64,000 bases of DNA from Streptomyces fulvorobeus (lineage in GTDB: Bacteria > Actinomycetota > Actinomycetes > Streptomycetales > Streptomycetaceae). Position numbers and translations under genes: made by a program. The notes below the pieces were generated by a model. It searched no databases. It was given only the letters and a program-made list of their open reading frames with translations, and was not told where the DNA came from. This document shows positions 1 through 10,183 of this stretch, in pieces (position 1 is the stretch's first letter; every line of letters begins with the position of its first letter). The stretch spans positions 4,526,001 to 4,590,000 of the forward strand of contig NZ_BLWC01000001.1 in the NCBI RefSeq assembly GCF_013167895.1. The letters are read 5' to 3'.

Positions 1-509
1 TCGCGCACCTGGGTGGAGACCCGCTCGACGGTGATGCCCGCACTGACGAGTCCCGTGATCCGGCCGCCGTCCCTGACCGGGGTCACGACCCGTATCGAGG
101 GTCCGAGCGTGCCGGTGTACGTCTCCGCGAACGTCTCGCCGCGCAGCGCCTGCTCGGTGTGCCCGAGGAAGGTCTCGCCGATCCGCCCGGGGTCCGGATG
201 TGTCCAGCGCACCCGCTGCGGGCTCATGATCGTGACGAAGGCGATCCCGGTCTCCTCGCGGACCTGCTCCGCGTACGGCTGGAGTGCGGCGGACGGGTCC
301 GGGGTACGGATCGCCTCCCGTACGGAGGGAGAACCGGCCACCGCGAGCGCGGCGGCCCGTACCTGCCGGGCGGCGGTCTCCTGCGCCTGCGCGCTCCCCG
401 AGGCGTAGGCGAAGAACGCGCATCCTGCGACGACAGCGGCCACCAGCACCACCTGCATGGCGAAGAGCTGGCCGGCCAGGCTGCGGGGACGGGTACGGGG
501 GAGGCGCAT
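1..509 (-). CDS. Sensor histidine kinase, N-terminal part (CitA/DcuS-like), cut by window edge
   Basis: Partial gene; the first 169 residues are visible. A hydrophobic helix at about residues 15-37 (LFAMQVVLVAAVVAG) is followed by an extracytoplasmic Cache/PAS-like domain containing RWTHPDPGRIGETFLGH (about 101-117), which resembles the ligand domain of CitA/DcuS-type kinases for citrate or C4-dicarboxylates. The kinase core lies beyond the edge. The ATG at 507-509 was chosen because the membrane segment follows it directly. The gene is divergent from dctA, a common arrangement when the two-component system controls the transporter. That the ligand is a C4-dicarboxylate is inferred from this context. 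Confidence 0.8.
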   Translation of the reverse strand, partial: MRLPRTRPRSLAGQLFAMQVVLVAAVVAGCAFFAYASGSAQAQETAARQVRAAALAVAGSPSVREAIRTPDPSAALQPYAEQVREETGIAFVTIMSPQRVRWTHPDPGRIGETFLGHTEQALRGETFAETYTGTLGPSIRVVTPVRDGGRITGLVSAGITVERVSTQVR

Positions 510-667
510 GGAGCCCAGTCTGCCTGGCCCGCTCCGCCGAGGGCAGATGGCTTGAACCCGACCGTGAACGATATGAACGCAAGGGTGACGGCCGTCACAG
601 GGAGATGGATAGTCGCCGAGGCCCCCAGGGACGGGGGAGCGACCGCGACATCAGCCGAGGAGGCCCC
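510..667. promoter_or_regulatory. Divergent promoter region, sensor kinase / dctA
   Basis: These 158 bases separate two divergent genes and must hold both promoters. A GAGGAGG ribosome site at 656-662 precedes the dctA GTG. No operator was recognised with confidence. Confidence 0.4.
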
Positions 668-2026
668 GTGGCAGCAGCAGCCGCAAGACGGGACCGGACC
701 CACTATCTCTATCTGGCCGTGATCGGAGCCGTGATTCTCGGCATCCTGGTGGGCTTCGTGGCTCCCGGGGTCGCCGTGGAGCTCAAGCCCATCGGCACCG
801 GCTTCGTGAACCTGATCAAGATGATGATCTCGCCGATCATCTTCTGCACGATCGTGCTGGGCGTCGGCTCCGTACGCAAGGCCGCCAAGGTCGGTGCCGT
901 CGGCGGGCTCGCCCTCGGCTACTTCCTGGTGATGTCGACGGTCGCCCTGGCCATCGGCCTGGTCGTCGGCAACATCCTCGAGCCCGGCTCCGGTCTCCAC
1001 ATCACCGAGGCGGCCCGCACCGCAGGTGAGCAGCAGGCCGCGGGCGCCAGCGAGTCGACGGTGGACTTCCTGCTCGGCATCATCCCGACCACGATGGTCT
1101 CCGCCTTCACCGGCGGCGAGGTCCTCCAGACGCTGCTCATCGCCCTGCTCGCGGGCTTCGCGCTCCAGGCGATGGGGGCGGCCGGCGAACCGGTCCTGCG
1201 CGGCATCGGCCACATCCAGCGGCTCGTCTTCCGCATCCTCGCCATGATCATGTGGGCCGCCCCGGTCGGCGCGTTCGGTGCGATGGCCGCGGTGGTCGGC
1301 GAGACCGGCCTCGACGCGCTGAAGTCGCTGGCGATCATCATGATCGGCTTCTACGTCACCTGCGCGCTCTTCGTCTTCGTGGTGCTCGGCACGATCCTGC
1401 GGCTGGTGGCCGGGGTCAACCTGCTGTCGCTGCTGAAGTACCTGGGCCGCGAGTTCCTGCTGATCCTGTCCACCTCCTCCTCGGAGTCGGCCCTGCCCCG
1501 GCTCATCGCGAAGATGGAGCACCTGGGCATCAGCAAGCCCGTCGTCGGCATCACCGTGCCGACCGGCTACTCCTTCAACCTCGACGGCACCGCGATCTAC
1601 CTCACGATGTCCTCGCTCTTCATCGCCAACGCGATGGGCGACCCGCTGACCGCGAGCGAGCAGATCTCCCTCCTGGTCTTCATGGTGATCGCGTCGAAGG
1701 GCGCCGCGGGTGTCACCGGTGCCGGTCTCGCCACCCTCGCGGGCGGCCTCCAGTCGCACCGCCCCGAACTGGTCGACGGGGTCGGCCTGATCGTCGGCAT
1801 CGACCGCTTCATGAGCGAGGCCCGCGCCCTGACGAACTTCGCCGGCAACGCGGTCGCCACGGTCCTGGTCGGCACCTGGACCAAGGAGATCGACAAGGAG
1901 CGGGTCGGTGAAGTCCTCGCCGGACGCGTGCCGTTCGACGAGCGGACGCTCACCGACGACACCCCGGCGGAGAACGCGGTCCCGGAGCCCCGCGAGAGCA
2001 CCGAGGCGCCCGCGAAGGTTGTCTGA
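668..2026 (+). CDS. dctA: C4-dicarboxylate:cation symporter DctA
   Basis: Membrane carrier of the DAACS family (452 aa, normal length) that imports succinate, fumarate or malate with protons or sodium. Family signatures are the serine-rich loop STSSSESALPRLIAKMEHLG (about 268-287), PTGYSFNLDGTAIYLTMSS (298-316), ASKGAAGVTGAG (342-353) and IDRFMSEARALTNFAGNAVA (378-397). Hydrophobic segments fill residues 13-400, and the last 50 residues are a polar tail. The GTG at 668 is preceded by GAGGAGG and the protein begins just before the first helix. Other members of the family (GltP) take glutamate or aspartate, so the exact substrate is inferred. Likely controlled by the divergent sensor kinase. 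Confidence 0.9.
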   Translation: MAAAAARRDRTHYLYLAVIGAVILGILVGFVAPGVAVELKPIGTGFVNLIKMMISPIIFCTIVLGVGSVRKAAKVGAVGGLALGYFLVMSTVALAIGLVVGNILEPGSGLHITEAARTAGEQQAAGASESTVDFLLGIIPTTMVSAFTGGEVLQTLLIALLAGFALQAMGAAGEPVLRGIGHIQRLVFRILAMIMWAAPVGAFGAMAAVVGETGLDALKSLAIIMIGFYVTCALFVFVVLGTILRLVAGVNLLSLLKYLGREFLLILSTSSSESALPRLIAKMEHLGISKPVVGITVPTGYSFNLDGTAIYLTMSSLFIANAMGDPLTASEQISLLVFMVIASKGAAGVTGAGLATLAGGLQSHRPELVDGVGLIVGIDRFMSEARALTNFAGNAVATVLVGTWTKEIDKERVGEVLAGRVPFDERTLTDDTPAENAVPEPRESTEAPAKVV

Positions 2027-2115
2027 CCGGGCACCTGGCGCAGCCCCGGTCCTTGCCCGGCGGACGTGTCCGCGCCGGTCCGAGCGCCCCTGTTCCCGCG
2101 GCGCACCGCACGCGC

Positions 2116-2151
2116 GGGGGCCCGCACCGGCACGGAGCGGTGCGGGCCCCC
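2116..2151. terminator. Bidirectional hairpin between convergent dctA and glgB
   Basis: A perfect 14-bp stem (GGGGGCCCGCACCG at 2116-2129 with its complement at 2138-2151) and an 8-nt loop, placed between two convergent stop codons. There is no long T tract, as is usual for Streptomyces terminators. Confidence 0.75.
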
Positions 2152-2167
2152 GGGGGCGGCCGGGTGA

Positions 2168-4578
2168 TCAGGCCGGGCGGAAGTACACCGTCGCCAGCGG
2201 CGGCAGGGCCAGCAGTACGCTCGCCTGCCTGCCGTGCGCGGCCACCGCCTCCGGCTTCAGCGGCTCCTCGTTGCGCACGTCGCCACCGCCGTAACGGGCC
2301 GCGTCCGTGTTGAGGACCTCCACCCAGCTCTCGAAGCCCTCCGGCACCCCGAGCCGGTAGTCGTGGCGTACGACCGGCGAGAAGTGCGAGACCGCCAGGA
2401 GGGGGAGCCGTCGGCGTCGTAGCGCAGGAACGCGAACACGTTGTCCTCGGCCGCGTTCCCCTCCACCCAGGCGAAGCCCTCCGGCACGGTGTCGCGCTGC
2501 CAGAGGGCGGGCACCGCCCCGTAGACCGCGTTGAGGTCGCTCACCAGGGTGCGTACACCGCGGTGGTCGTCGGACGCCTCGTACGAGGGGTCGAGCAGCC
2601 ACCAGTCGGGGCCGTGGCCCTCGGACCACTCCGCGCCCTGGGCGAACTCCTGCCCCATGAAGAGAAGCTGCTTGCCGGGGTGGGCCCACATGAAGCCGAG
2701 GTAGGCGCGGTGGGTGGCCCGCTGCTGCCACCAGTCGCCGGGCATCTTGCTGACCAGCGCCTGCTTCCCGTGCACCACCTCGTCGTGCGAGATCGGCAGG
2801 ACGTAGTTCTCGCTGTACGCGTACACCATCGAGAACGTCATCTCGTTGTGGTGGTACTTGCGGTGCACCGGCTCCTTCGACACGTACTCGAGGGAGTCGT
2901 GCATCCAGCCCATGTTCCACTTCAGCCCGAAGCCCAGGCCCCCGAAGCCGCCGGGCCCGACCAGGTGCGTGGGGCGCGTGACACCGTCCCAGGCGGTGGA
3001 CTCCTCGGCGATCGTGACGACCCCGGGGTTGCGCCGGTAGACGGTCGCGTTCATCTCCTGGAGGAAGGCGACGGCGTCCAGGTTCTCCCGGCCGCCGTGC
3101 TCGTTCGGCGACCACTGCCCGTCCTCGCGGGAGTAGTCCAGGTAGAGCATCGAGGCCACCGCGTCGACCCGCAGGCCGTCGATGTGGAACTCCTCGCACC
3201 AGTACGTGGCGTTGGAGACCAGGAAGTTGCGGACCTCCTTGCGGCCGTAGTCGAACTCCAGCGTGCCCCAGTCGGGGTGCGCCGCCCGGGCCGGGTCCGA
3301 GTGCTCGTACAGCGGACGGCCGTCGAACTCCGCGAGCGCCCAGTCGTCGCGCGGGAAGTGCGCGGGCACCCAGTCGACGATGACCCCGATGCCCGCCCGG
3401 TGCAGGGCGTCCACGAGGTGGCGGAAGTCGTCCGGGCCGCCCATGCGCGAGGTCGGCGCGTAGAAACCGGTGACCTGGTAACCCCAGGACCCGCCGAAGG
3501 GGTGCTCGGCCACCGGCATCAGCTCGACGTGCGTGAAGCCCAGTTCGCGCACGTACTCCGGCAGCTGGGTGGCGAGCTGGCGGTACGTCAGGCCGGGTCG
3601 CCAGGAGGCGAGATGGAGCTCGTACACAGAGAAGGGGGCCTCGTGCACCGGGCGGTCGCCCCGGTGCGCCATCCAGTCCGCGTCCTGCCACTCGTGGTGC
3701 GAGGCGGTGACCACCGACGCGGTGGCCGGCGGCACCTCCGCCTGGCGGGCCATCGGGTCGGCGCGCATCGTGTGCGAGCCGTCGGGGCGGCAGATGTCGA
3801 ACTTGTACAGGGCGCCCTCGCCGACCGCCGGCACGAACAGCTCCCACACGCCCGAGGAGCCGAGCGAGCGCATCGGAAGGCCCTGGCCGTCCCAGAAGTT
3901 GAAGTCACCGGCGACCCGCACCCCACGGGCGTTCGGCGCCCACACGGTGAACCGGGTGCCGCTCACGCCCTGGTGCTCCATCGGCTGGGCGCCGAGCGCG
4001 GTCCACAGCTCCTCGTGCCGTCCCTCGCCGATCAGGTGCAGGTCGAGTTCGCCGAGCGCGGGCAGGAAGCGGTACGGGTCCTCGACCTCGGCCGTGCCGT
4101 CCTCGTAGGCGACCGCGAGCCGGTACTCGGGGACGGCGGAGAGCGGAACGACCCCGGCGAAGAAGCCGTCACCGTCCTCGTGCAGCTCCGCCCGCACCCC
4201 TTCGGCCAGCACGGTCACCGAGCGCGCGAAGGGGCGCAGCGCCCGGAACTCCACCCCGCCGCCGGTCAGGTGCGCGCCCAGCACGTCGTGCGGGGCGTGG
4301 TGCTCACCGGCGAGCAGCCGGGCCCGGTCCCCGGCGTCCATGGCGACGGCGGGCAGTACGCCCTTGGCGGCGCCGCCGCGCCGCGGGCGGGGCGGCGTGG
4401 CGGCGGTCCGCCTGGCCCGGTTCCGCCTGGCCTGCGGCGCGGCGGGCGCGGCGGGCGCTGCCGGCGCGTCGGGAGCGGCGGGTGCGGTCGGGGCGGAGAC
4501 CTCGGTGGTCACCGGCTGCTTGGCTGGCGGGGCCTCGATGGGGTCCGACGTCTTGCGGGACGGCTTGCGGGCGGTCAC
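2168..4578 (-). CDS. glgB: 1,4-alpha-glucan branching enzyme GlgB, with a single-base frameshift near the 3' end
   Basis: Introduces alpha-1,6 branches into alpha-glucan (GH13). The GTG at 4578 has GGAGG seven bases upstream. Domains in order: an Ala/Pro-rich, basic N-terminal extension (1-75), two CBM48-like beta-sandwich modules (about 80-270), the GH13 barrel with nucleophile Asp472 (DGLRVDAVASML) and acid Glu525 (VTIAEES), the SHDEVVHGK motif, and a C-terminal all-beta domain. The 53-residue spacing of Asp and Glu fits the family. At the five-G run 2401-2405 the frame is lost: reading ends ...YDADGSP, and the family-like C-terminus (LLAVSHFSPVVRHDYRLG... ending VYFRPA) continues in the next frame to the stop at 2168. 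One extra G restores about 803 aa. Last gene of the glgE-treS-mak-glgB group. Confidence 0.9.
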
Positions 4579-4631
4579 AGGACTGCCTCCTCGGGGGAGA
4601 GAAGCGGAGGGGTGGGGCGGGACGGGGTGGT

Positions 4632-6194
4632 TCAGTCGGCGGTCGCGGCCAGGCGCTGGATCGCGGCCATCGGCACCGGCAGCCAGTCGGGCCGGTTCCG
4701 TGCCTCGTACAGCACCTCGTACACCGCCTTGTCGGTCTCGAAGGCGCGCAGGAGTTCGGGCCGGCTGCGCGGATCGGTACCGGCGGCCTGCGCGTAGCCC
4801 TCGCAGTAGGCCGCGCGGCAGCGGGTCGCCCACTCGGCGTTCCAGGGGTGGTGCGAGCGGGCGGCGTAGTCGAAGGAGCGGAGCATGCCCGCGACGTCGC
4901 GTACCGGCGGCTGCGGGCGGCGGCGTTCGGGAAGGGGACGGGCGGGCTCCCCCTCGAAGTCGATCAGTGACCAGAAACCGTCCTCGCCGCGCAGCGCCTG
5001 GCCGAGGTGGAGGTCGCCGTGGACCCGCTGGACCGACCAGCCGGTGTCCCCGTGGCCCAGGGTGGCGACGGCGTCGAAGGTGGCACGCAGTCCCGGCACG
5101 TAGGGCACGAGTGCCGGTACGGCGCCGGCCGCCGCCTCCAGCCGCTCCGTCATCCCCTCGACGAGCTGCCTGGTCCGCGAGCGGTCCAGCGGGGGCGTCG
5201 GCAGGGCAGCGGCGAGCGCCAGGTGCACCTCGGCGGTGGCCCGGCCCAGCGCACGGGCCTCCGGCAGGAAGTCCGTGCCCACCGCGAGTGCGCCGAGGGC
5301 GAGCTGCCAGCCGTCGCGCGCACCGCGCAGGAACGGCTGGAGCACCCCGAGGGTCACCGGCTGCGGAGCGGTGGCCTCGAACCAGGCGACCGGGGCGGGC
5401 ACCCTTCCGCACCCCTCGCGTGAGAGGGCGAGAGGCAGCTCCAGATCGGGGTTGGTACCCGGGAAGACCCGGCGGAAGATCTTGAGGATGTAGGAGTCGC
5501 CGTAGACGAGTGAGGAGTTGGACTGCTCGGCGTCCAGCATCCGCGGGGTCAGGCCGGAGGGGACCGCGGCGGTCTGGCCGAAGCGGAGCGGGCCGAGGGC
5601 GCCGGGGCAGCGGAACCGTTCCAGCAGAAGTTCGGCGACCCGTGGGTCGTGCAGCCCCTCGTAGACCGTGCGGCCCGCCAGTGGCCCGTCCCGGAGCTGC
5701 CCGATGCGGGCGGCGGCCAGCCGGGGCGGAAGCGTGTCCCGCACCCCCAGGAGGAGCTGGTAGCAGTCGCCCGGCGCGTTCGCCGGCAGGCCGGGCTGGT
5801 GGGCCCTGACGAGCAGGTGGAGCAGTCCGGGACCGGTGCCGGCGGAGCTCACCGGCAGCATCTCGGTCATCGAGACGAGCGAGAAGCGGGTGACCGGCTG
5901 CCCCTTGCCCGCGAACCAGCGCTGACCGGGCAGCCAGGCGTGCAGCAGGGGGGCGAGGGAGGGCAGCAGCTCGGCGCCGGGAACCGGAGCGGCCGACTGG
6001 TCCGACTGGTCTGCCGTCAGGTTCCCGGGCGTCTGCTCCGGCGCGGCGGCGGTGACGCTGTCCGCCGCGTCCGCCTCGGGACTCGTCCTGCGAGGCGGCG
6101 AAGCGCCCGCTCCCGTGCTTGTCGTCGTGCTCGTAGTCTCGCTCGGCGTGTTGCTTTTCGATGTGGCGACTCGAGTGGATGCAGCCTCCGACAT
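4632..6194 (-). CDS. mak: Maltokinase (Mak/Pep2)
   Basis: Phosphorylates maltose with ATP to alpha-maltose-1-phosphate, the donor for GlgE. 520 aa, of the aminoglycoside-phosphotransferase-like kinase fold. The N-terminal 75 residues are a Ser/Thr/Pro-rich low-complexity tail, followed by the cap region with PGQRWFAGKG. The catalytic loop VHGDLHLGQ holds Asp394, and the metal-binding DFEGEP holds Asp412. The ATG at 6192-6194 follows an AAAGGA site; an in-frame ATG ten codons upstream (6224) lacks one. A gap of about 216 nt separates it from treS and 53 nt separate it from glgB, both co-directional, so an operon is likely. In some actinobacteria Mak is fused to TreS; here the two are separate. 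Confidence 0.92.
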   Translation of the reverse strand: MSEAASTRVATSKSNTPSETTSTTTSTGAGASPPRRTSPEADAADSVTAAAPEQTPGNLTADQSDQSAAPVPGAELLPSLAPLLHAWLPGQRWFAGKGQPVTRFSLVSMTEMLPVSSAGTGPGLLHLLVRAHQPGLPANAPGDCYQLLLGVRDTLPPRLAAARIGQLRDGPLAGRTVYEGLHDPRVAELLLERFRCPGALGPLRFGQTAAVPSGLTPRMLDAEQSNSSLVYGDSYILKIFRRVFPGTNPDLELPLALSREGCGRVPAPVAWFEATAPQPVTLGVLQPFLRGARDGWQLALGALAVGTDFLPEARALGRATAEVHLALAAALPTPPLDRSRTRQLVEGMTERLEAAAGAVPALVPYVPGLRATFDAVATLGHGDTGWSVQRVHGDLHLGQALRGEDGFWSLIDFEGEPARPLPERRRPQPPVRDVAGMLRSFDYAARSHHPWNAEWATRCRAAYCEGYAQAAGTDPRSRPELLRAFETDKAVYEVLYEARNRPDWLPVPMAAIQRLAATAD

Positions 6195-6410
6195 GGCATC
6201 GCGTCCTTTCCCCGGGCACACCACAGGATGCGAAGAGTGTCCCGGATTGCGGCAATGGCTGTCCGGCTGTGCGGGACGTGTCGGGAGAGGATGGTCCGTA
6301 CGGACTCGATCTGTGACCCCGAGGGGGCCCGGAGGAGCCCGGAAGAGCTCGATACGGGGGGAGGGTGCCCCTGCGAGGCGGCGGAAACCGCCCCGCGGGA
6401 GGCCGCGCCC

Positions 6411-8135
6411 CTAGGCGACGGGCGGGTCCTTGCGGAGCCTGAACCAGTAGAAGCCGTGTCCCGCGAGGGTGAGCAGGTAGGGCCACTGGCCGATGGCGGG
6501 GAAGCGCACCCCGCCGATCAGCTCCACCGGATGGCGGCCGTTGTACGCCCGCAGGTCCAGTTCCGTCGGTTGCGCGAACCGCGAGAAGTTGTGGACGCAC
6601 AGCACCAGGTCGTCGGTGCCGTCGCCGTTCGGGGGTGCCTCCCGGATGAAGGCCAGGACGGCCGGGTTCGAGGACGGCAGTTCCGCGTACGAGCCGGTGC
6701 CGAACGCGTGGTTCTGCTTGCGGATCTCGATCATCCGCCGGGTCCAGTGCAGCAGTGAGGACGGAGAGGCCATCGACGCCTCGACGTTGGTGACCTGGTA
6801 GCCGTAGACCGGGTCCATGATGGTGGGGAGGTAGAGCCGTCCCGGATCGCTGGAGGAGAAGCCGGCGTTGCGGTCGGGGGTCCACTGCATCGGGGTGCGT
6901 ACGGCGTCGCGGTCGCCCAGCCAGATGTTGTCGCCCATCCCGATCTCGTCCCCGTAGTAGAGGATCGGGGAGCCGGGCAGGGACAGCAGGAGCGCGGTGA
7001 ACAGCTCGATCTGGTTGCGGTCGTTGTCCAGGAGGGGCGCCAGCCGGCGGCGGATGCCGATGTTGGCCCGCATCCGCGGGTCCTTGGCGTACTCCGCGTA
7101 CATGTAGTCGCGCTCTTCGTCCGTGACCATTTCGAGCGTCAGCTCGTCGTGGTTGCGCAGGAAGATGCCCCACTGGCAGTTCTTCGGGATCGCCGGGGTC
7201 TTCGCCAGGATTTCCGAGACCGGGTAGCGGCTCTCACGCCGTACGGCCATGAAGATGCGGGGCATCACCGGGAAGTGGAATGCCATGTGGCACTCGTCCC
7301 CGCCGGTCTGGAAGTCACCGAAGTAGTCGACGACGTCCTCGGGCCACTGGTTGGCCTCGGCCAGCAGCACGGTGTCCGGGTAGTTGGCGTCGATCTCCTT
7401 GCGGACCCGCTTGAGGAAGTCGTGGGCCTCGGGGAGGTTCTCGCAGTTGGTGTTCTCGCGCTGGTAGAGGTAGGGCACGGCGTCCAGGCGGAAGCCGTCG
7501 ATCCCCAGGTCCAGCCAGAAGCGCAGCGCCGAGATGATCTCCTCCTGCACCGCCGGGTTCTCGTAGTTGAGATCGGGCTGGTGCGAGAAGAACCGGTGCC
7601 AGTAGTACTGCTTGCGCACCGGGTCGAAGGTCCAGTTGGACGTCTCGGTGTCGACGAAGATGATCCGGGCGTCCTGGAACTGCTTGTCGTCGTCGGCCCA
7701 GACGTAGTAGTTCCCGTACGGCCCGTCGGGGTCCGTGCGGGACTGCTGGAACCAGTCGTGCTGATCGCTCGTGTGGTTCATGACGAAGTCGATGATCACG
7801 CGCATGCCGCGCTGGTGCGCGGCGTCGACGAACTCGACGAAGTCGGCGAGGTCACCGAACTCCGGCAGGACCGCGGTGTAGTCGGAGACGTCGTACCCGC
7901 CGTCGCGCAGCGGCGACTTGAAGAACGGCGGGAGCCAGAGGCAGTCGACGCCCAGCCACTGCAGGTAGTCGAGTTTGGCGGTGATGCCCTTGAGGTCGCC
8001 GATGCCGTCGCCGTTGGAGTCCTGGAAGGACCGGACGAGGACCTCGTAGAAGACGGCTCGTTTGAACCAGTCGGGATCGCGGTCCTTGGCGGGAGTGTCC
8101 TCGAACGTGTCGTGGACGGGCTCGTTGACGATCAT
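6411..8135 (-). CDS. treS: Trehalose synthase (maltose alpha-D-glucosyltransferase) TreS
   Basis: Interconverts trehalose and maltose. 574 aa, full length for the GH13_16 enzyme without a fused kinase. Catalytic residues are visible: nucleophile Asp218 (IDGFRLDAVPYLYQRENTN), acid/base Glu260 (VLLAEANQWPEDV) and transition-state Asp330 (LRNHDELTLEM). The ATG overlaps the glgE stop as ATGA (8132-8135), which implies translational coupling. With GlgE, Mak and GlgB it forms the TreS-Mak-GlgE-GlgB route from trehalose to branched glucan. Confidence 0.95.
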   Translation of the reverse strand: MIVNEPVHDTFEDTPAKDRDPDWFKRAVFYEVLVRSFQDSNGDGIGDLKGITAKLDYLQWLGVDCLWLPPFFKSPLRDGGYDVSDYTAVLPEFGDLADFVEFVDAAHQRGMRVIIDFVMNHTSDQHDWFQQSRTDPDGPYGNYYVWADDDKQFQDARIIFVDTETSNWTFDPVRKQYYWHRFFSHQPDLNYENPAVQEEIISALRFWLDLGIDGFRLDAVPYLYQRENTNCENLPEAHDFLKRVRKEIDANYPDTVLLAEANQWPEDVVDYFGDFQTGGDECHMAFHFPVMPRIFMAVRRESRYPVSEILAKTPAIPKNCQWGIFLRNHDELTLEMVTDEERDYMYAEYAKDPRMRANIGIRRRLAPLLDNDRNQIELFTALLLSLPGSPILYYGDEIGMGDNIWLGDRDAVRTPMQWTPDRNAGFSSSDPGRLYLPTIMDPVYGYQVTNVEASMASPSSLLHWTRRMIEIRKQNHAFGTGSYAELPSSNPAVLAFIREAPPNGDGTDDLVLCVHNFSRFAQPTELDLRAYNGRHPVELIGGVRFPAIGQWPYLLTLAGHGFYWFRLRKDPPVA

Positions 8136-10183
8136 GGTGTGGGTGACCCTCCGGTCGGCGGGGACGGTCGCAGAACGACGATGTGCGCGGGTGTGACACC
8201 CGGCTCCAGACGCACATAGAAGGTCCTGCCCCAGTGATAGGTGTCGCCGGTGAGCTCGTCGCGCACCGGTACGCGCTCATGCCAGTCGAGGCAGAGCTGT
8301 GGCATGTCCAACGAGACCGTGGCCTCCTGGGTGTGGTGGGGGTCGAGGTTGACGACCACCAGGACGATGTCGGTGCCCGAGCGCTTGCTGTACGCGATCA
8401 GTGCCTCGTTGTCGACGGAGTGGAAGTGCACGTCGCGCAGTTGCTGGAGCGCCGGGTGGCGTCGTCTGATCCGGTTGAGCGAGGTGATCAGAGGTGCCAG
8501 CGAACGGCCCTCGCGCTCCGCCGACTCCCAGTCCCGCGGTTTGATCTCGTACTTCTCCGAGTGCAGGTACTCCTCGCTCCCCGGACGCACCGGGGTGTTC
8601 TCGCACAGTTCGAATCCCGCGTAGACGCCCCAGGACGGCGACAGGGTCGCGCCCAGGACGGCCCGCGCCTCGAAGGCGGGGCGGCCGCCTTCCTGGAGGT
8701 ATCCGGGAAGGATGTCGGGGGTGTTCACGAAGAAGTTGGGCCGCATGTACGAGGCGGATTCGCCCGAAAGCTCCGTGACGTACTCGGTGAGTTCCTGCTT
8801 CGTGTTACGCCAGGTGAAGTACGTGTACGACTGCTGGAAGCCGACCGCGGCGAGCGTGCGCATCATCGCGGGCCGGGTGAACGCCTCCGCCAGGAAGATC
8901 ACGTCGGGGTCGGTGCGGTTGATCTCGCCGATCACCTTCTCCCAGAAGACCACCGGCTTGGTGTGCGGATTGTCGACGCGGAAGACGCGTACGCCGTGGC
9001 CCATCCAGAACCGCAGGACGCGGACCGACTCCGCGACCAGCCCGGCCATGTCCTTGTCGAAGGCGATCGGGTAGATGTCCTGGTACTTCTTGGGCGGGTT
9101 CTCCGCGTAGGCGATGGAGCCGTCGGGACGGTGGTGGAACCACTCCGGGTGCTCGGTCACCCAGGGGTGGTCGGGGGAGCACTGGAGGGCGAAGTCCAGG
9201 GCGACCTCCATCCGCAGGGTGCGGGCGGTGTCGACGAAGTGGTCGAAGTCGGCCAGGGTGCCGAGCTCGGGGTGGACGGTGTCGTGTCCGCCGTCGGCGG
9301 AGCCGATGGCCCACGGCACACCCGGGTCGTCCGGGCCGGGGGTGAGGGTGTTGTCCGCGCCCTTGCGGTGGGTGGTGCCGATGGGGTGGATGGGGGGGAG
9401 GTAGACCACATCGAAGCCCATCGCAGCGACGGCGGGCAGTCGCTCGGCGGCCGTGCGGAAGGTGCCGCTGATGATCCGGGTGGCGGGCGGCCGGGGCTCC
9501 GCGGCCTTGCCCGTCCGGCCCTTCCTGGTGCCCTTCGGCGGCTTGACCTCCTCCACCCGGGCGCCCTCGGAGCGGGGGAACAGCTCGTACCAGGAGCCGT
9601 AGAGCGCCCGGCGGCGCTCCACGGTCAGGGGCATCGGGCGCGAGGCGGTCACCAGTTCGCGCAGCGGATGGCGCGACAGCGCCTCGTCCGCCGCGGGGGC
9701 GAGCGCCGCGGCGAGCCGGGATGCCGCGGGGAGCGTGGGGTCGCGCAGGGCGTCGGCGGCCGCGAGCACCGCCTCCCGGCCGTCCTGCTTCGGTACGTCC
9801 TCGGCGGCCCGCTCGTAGAGCGCGGCGCCCTCCGCCAGGACCAGTTCGGTGTCGATGCCCGCGGGGATCTTGATCCCCGCGGCGTGCCGCCAGGTGGCGA
9901 CCGGATCGCTCCACGCCTCCACCGTGTAGGTCCACCGGCCTTCGGCTGACGGGGTGACGTCGGCGCCCCACCGGTCCGTGCCGGGCGCCAGTTCGCGCAT
10001 CGGCGTCCAGGGTCCGGGGCGTCCGTTCGGGTCCGTGAGGACGACGTTGGCGGCCACCGCGTCGTGGCCTTCGCGGAAGACGGTGGCGGTGACCTGGAAG
10101 GTCTCACCGGCTACGGCTTTCGCCGGCCTTCTGCCGCAGTCGACGAGCGGACGGACGTCGAGGACGGGAATGCGACCGATCAT
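8132..10183 (-). CDS. glgE: Alpha-1,4-glucan:maltose-1-phosphate maltosyltransferase GlgE
   Basis: Extends alpha-glucan by two glucose units from maltose-1-phosphate (GH13_3), releasing phosphate. 683 aa from the ATG at 10183, which has an AGGTGA ribosome site. Nucleophile Asp404 lies in FRVDNPHTKPVVFWE and Glu433 in VIFLAEAFTRP, with the spacing of the characterised Streptomyces enzyme. Residues 1-110 form the N-terminal beta-sandwich (IGRIPVLDVRP). A basic insert at about 213-236 (KPPKGTRKGRTGKAAEPR) looks like a variable surface loop. An alternative in-frame ATG at 10315 (AGGAG upstream) would add 44 low-complexity residues, and known homologues do vary at this end. First gene of the operon, divergent from glgP. 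Confidence 0.95.
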   Translation of the reverse strand: MIGRIPVLDVRPLVDCGRRPAKAVAGETFQVTATVFREGHDAVAANVVLTDPNGRPGPWTPMRELAPGTDRWGADVTPSAEGRWTYTVEAWSDPVATWRHAAGIKIPAGIDTELVLAEGAALYERAAEDVPKQDGREAVLAAADALRDPTLPAASRLAAALAPAADEALSRHPLRELVTASRPMPLTVERRRALYGSWYELFPRSEGARVEEVKPPKGTRKGRTGKAAEPRPPATRIISGTFRTAAERLPAVAAMGFDVVYLPPIHPIGTTHRKGADNTLTPGPDDPGVPWAIGSADGGHDTVHPELGTLADFDHFVDTARTLRMEVALDFALQCSPDHPWVTEHPEWFHHRPDGSIAYAENPPKKYQDIYPIAFDKDMAGLVAESVRVLRFWMGHGVRVFRVDNPHTKPVVFWEKVIGEINRTDPDVIFLAEAFTRPAMMRTLAAVGFQQSYTYFTWRNTKQELTEYVTELSGESASYMRPNFFVNTPDILPGYLQEGGRPAFEARAVLGATLSPSWGVYAGFELCENTPVRPGSEEYLHSEKYEIKPRDWESAEREGRSLAPLITSLNRIRRRHPALQQLRDVHFHSVDNEALIAYSKRSGTDIVLVVVNLDPHHTQEATVSLDMPQLCLDWHERVPVRDELTGDTYHWGRTFYVRLEPGVTPAHIVVLRPSPPTGGSPTP

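Noticed and set aside
2257..7173. Single open frame of about 1640 codons on the minus strand
   Set aside because: Only its part downstream of 4578 is GlgB; the rest is an out-of-frame shadow of treS and mak, so it is not a fusion protein.
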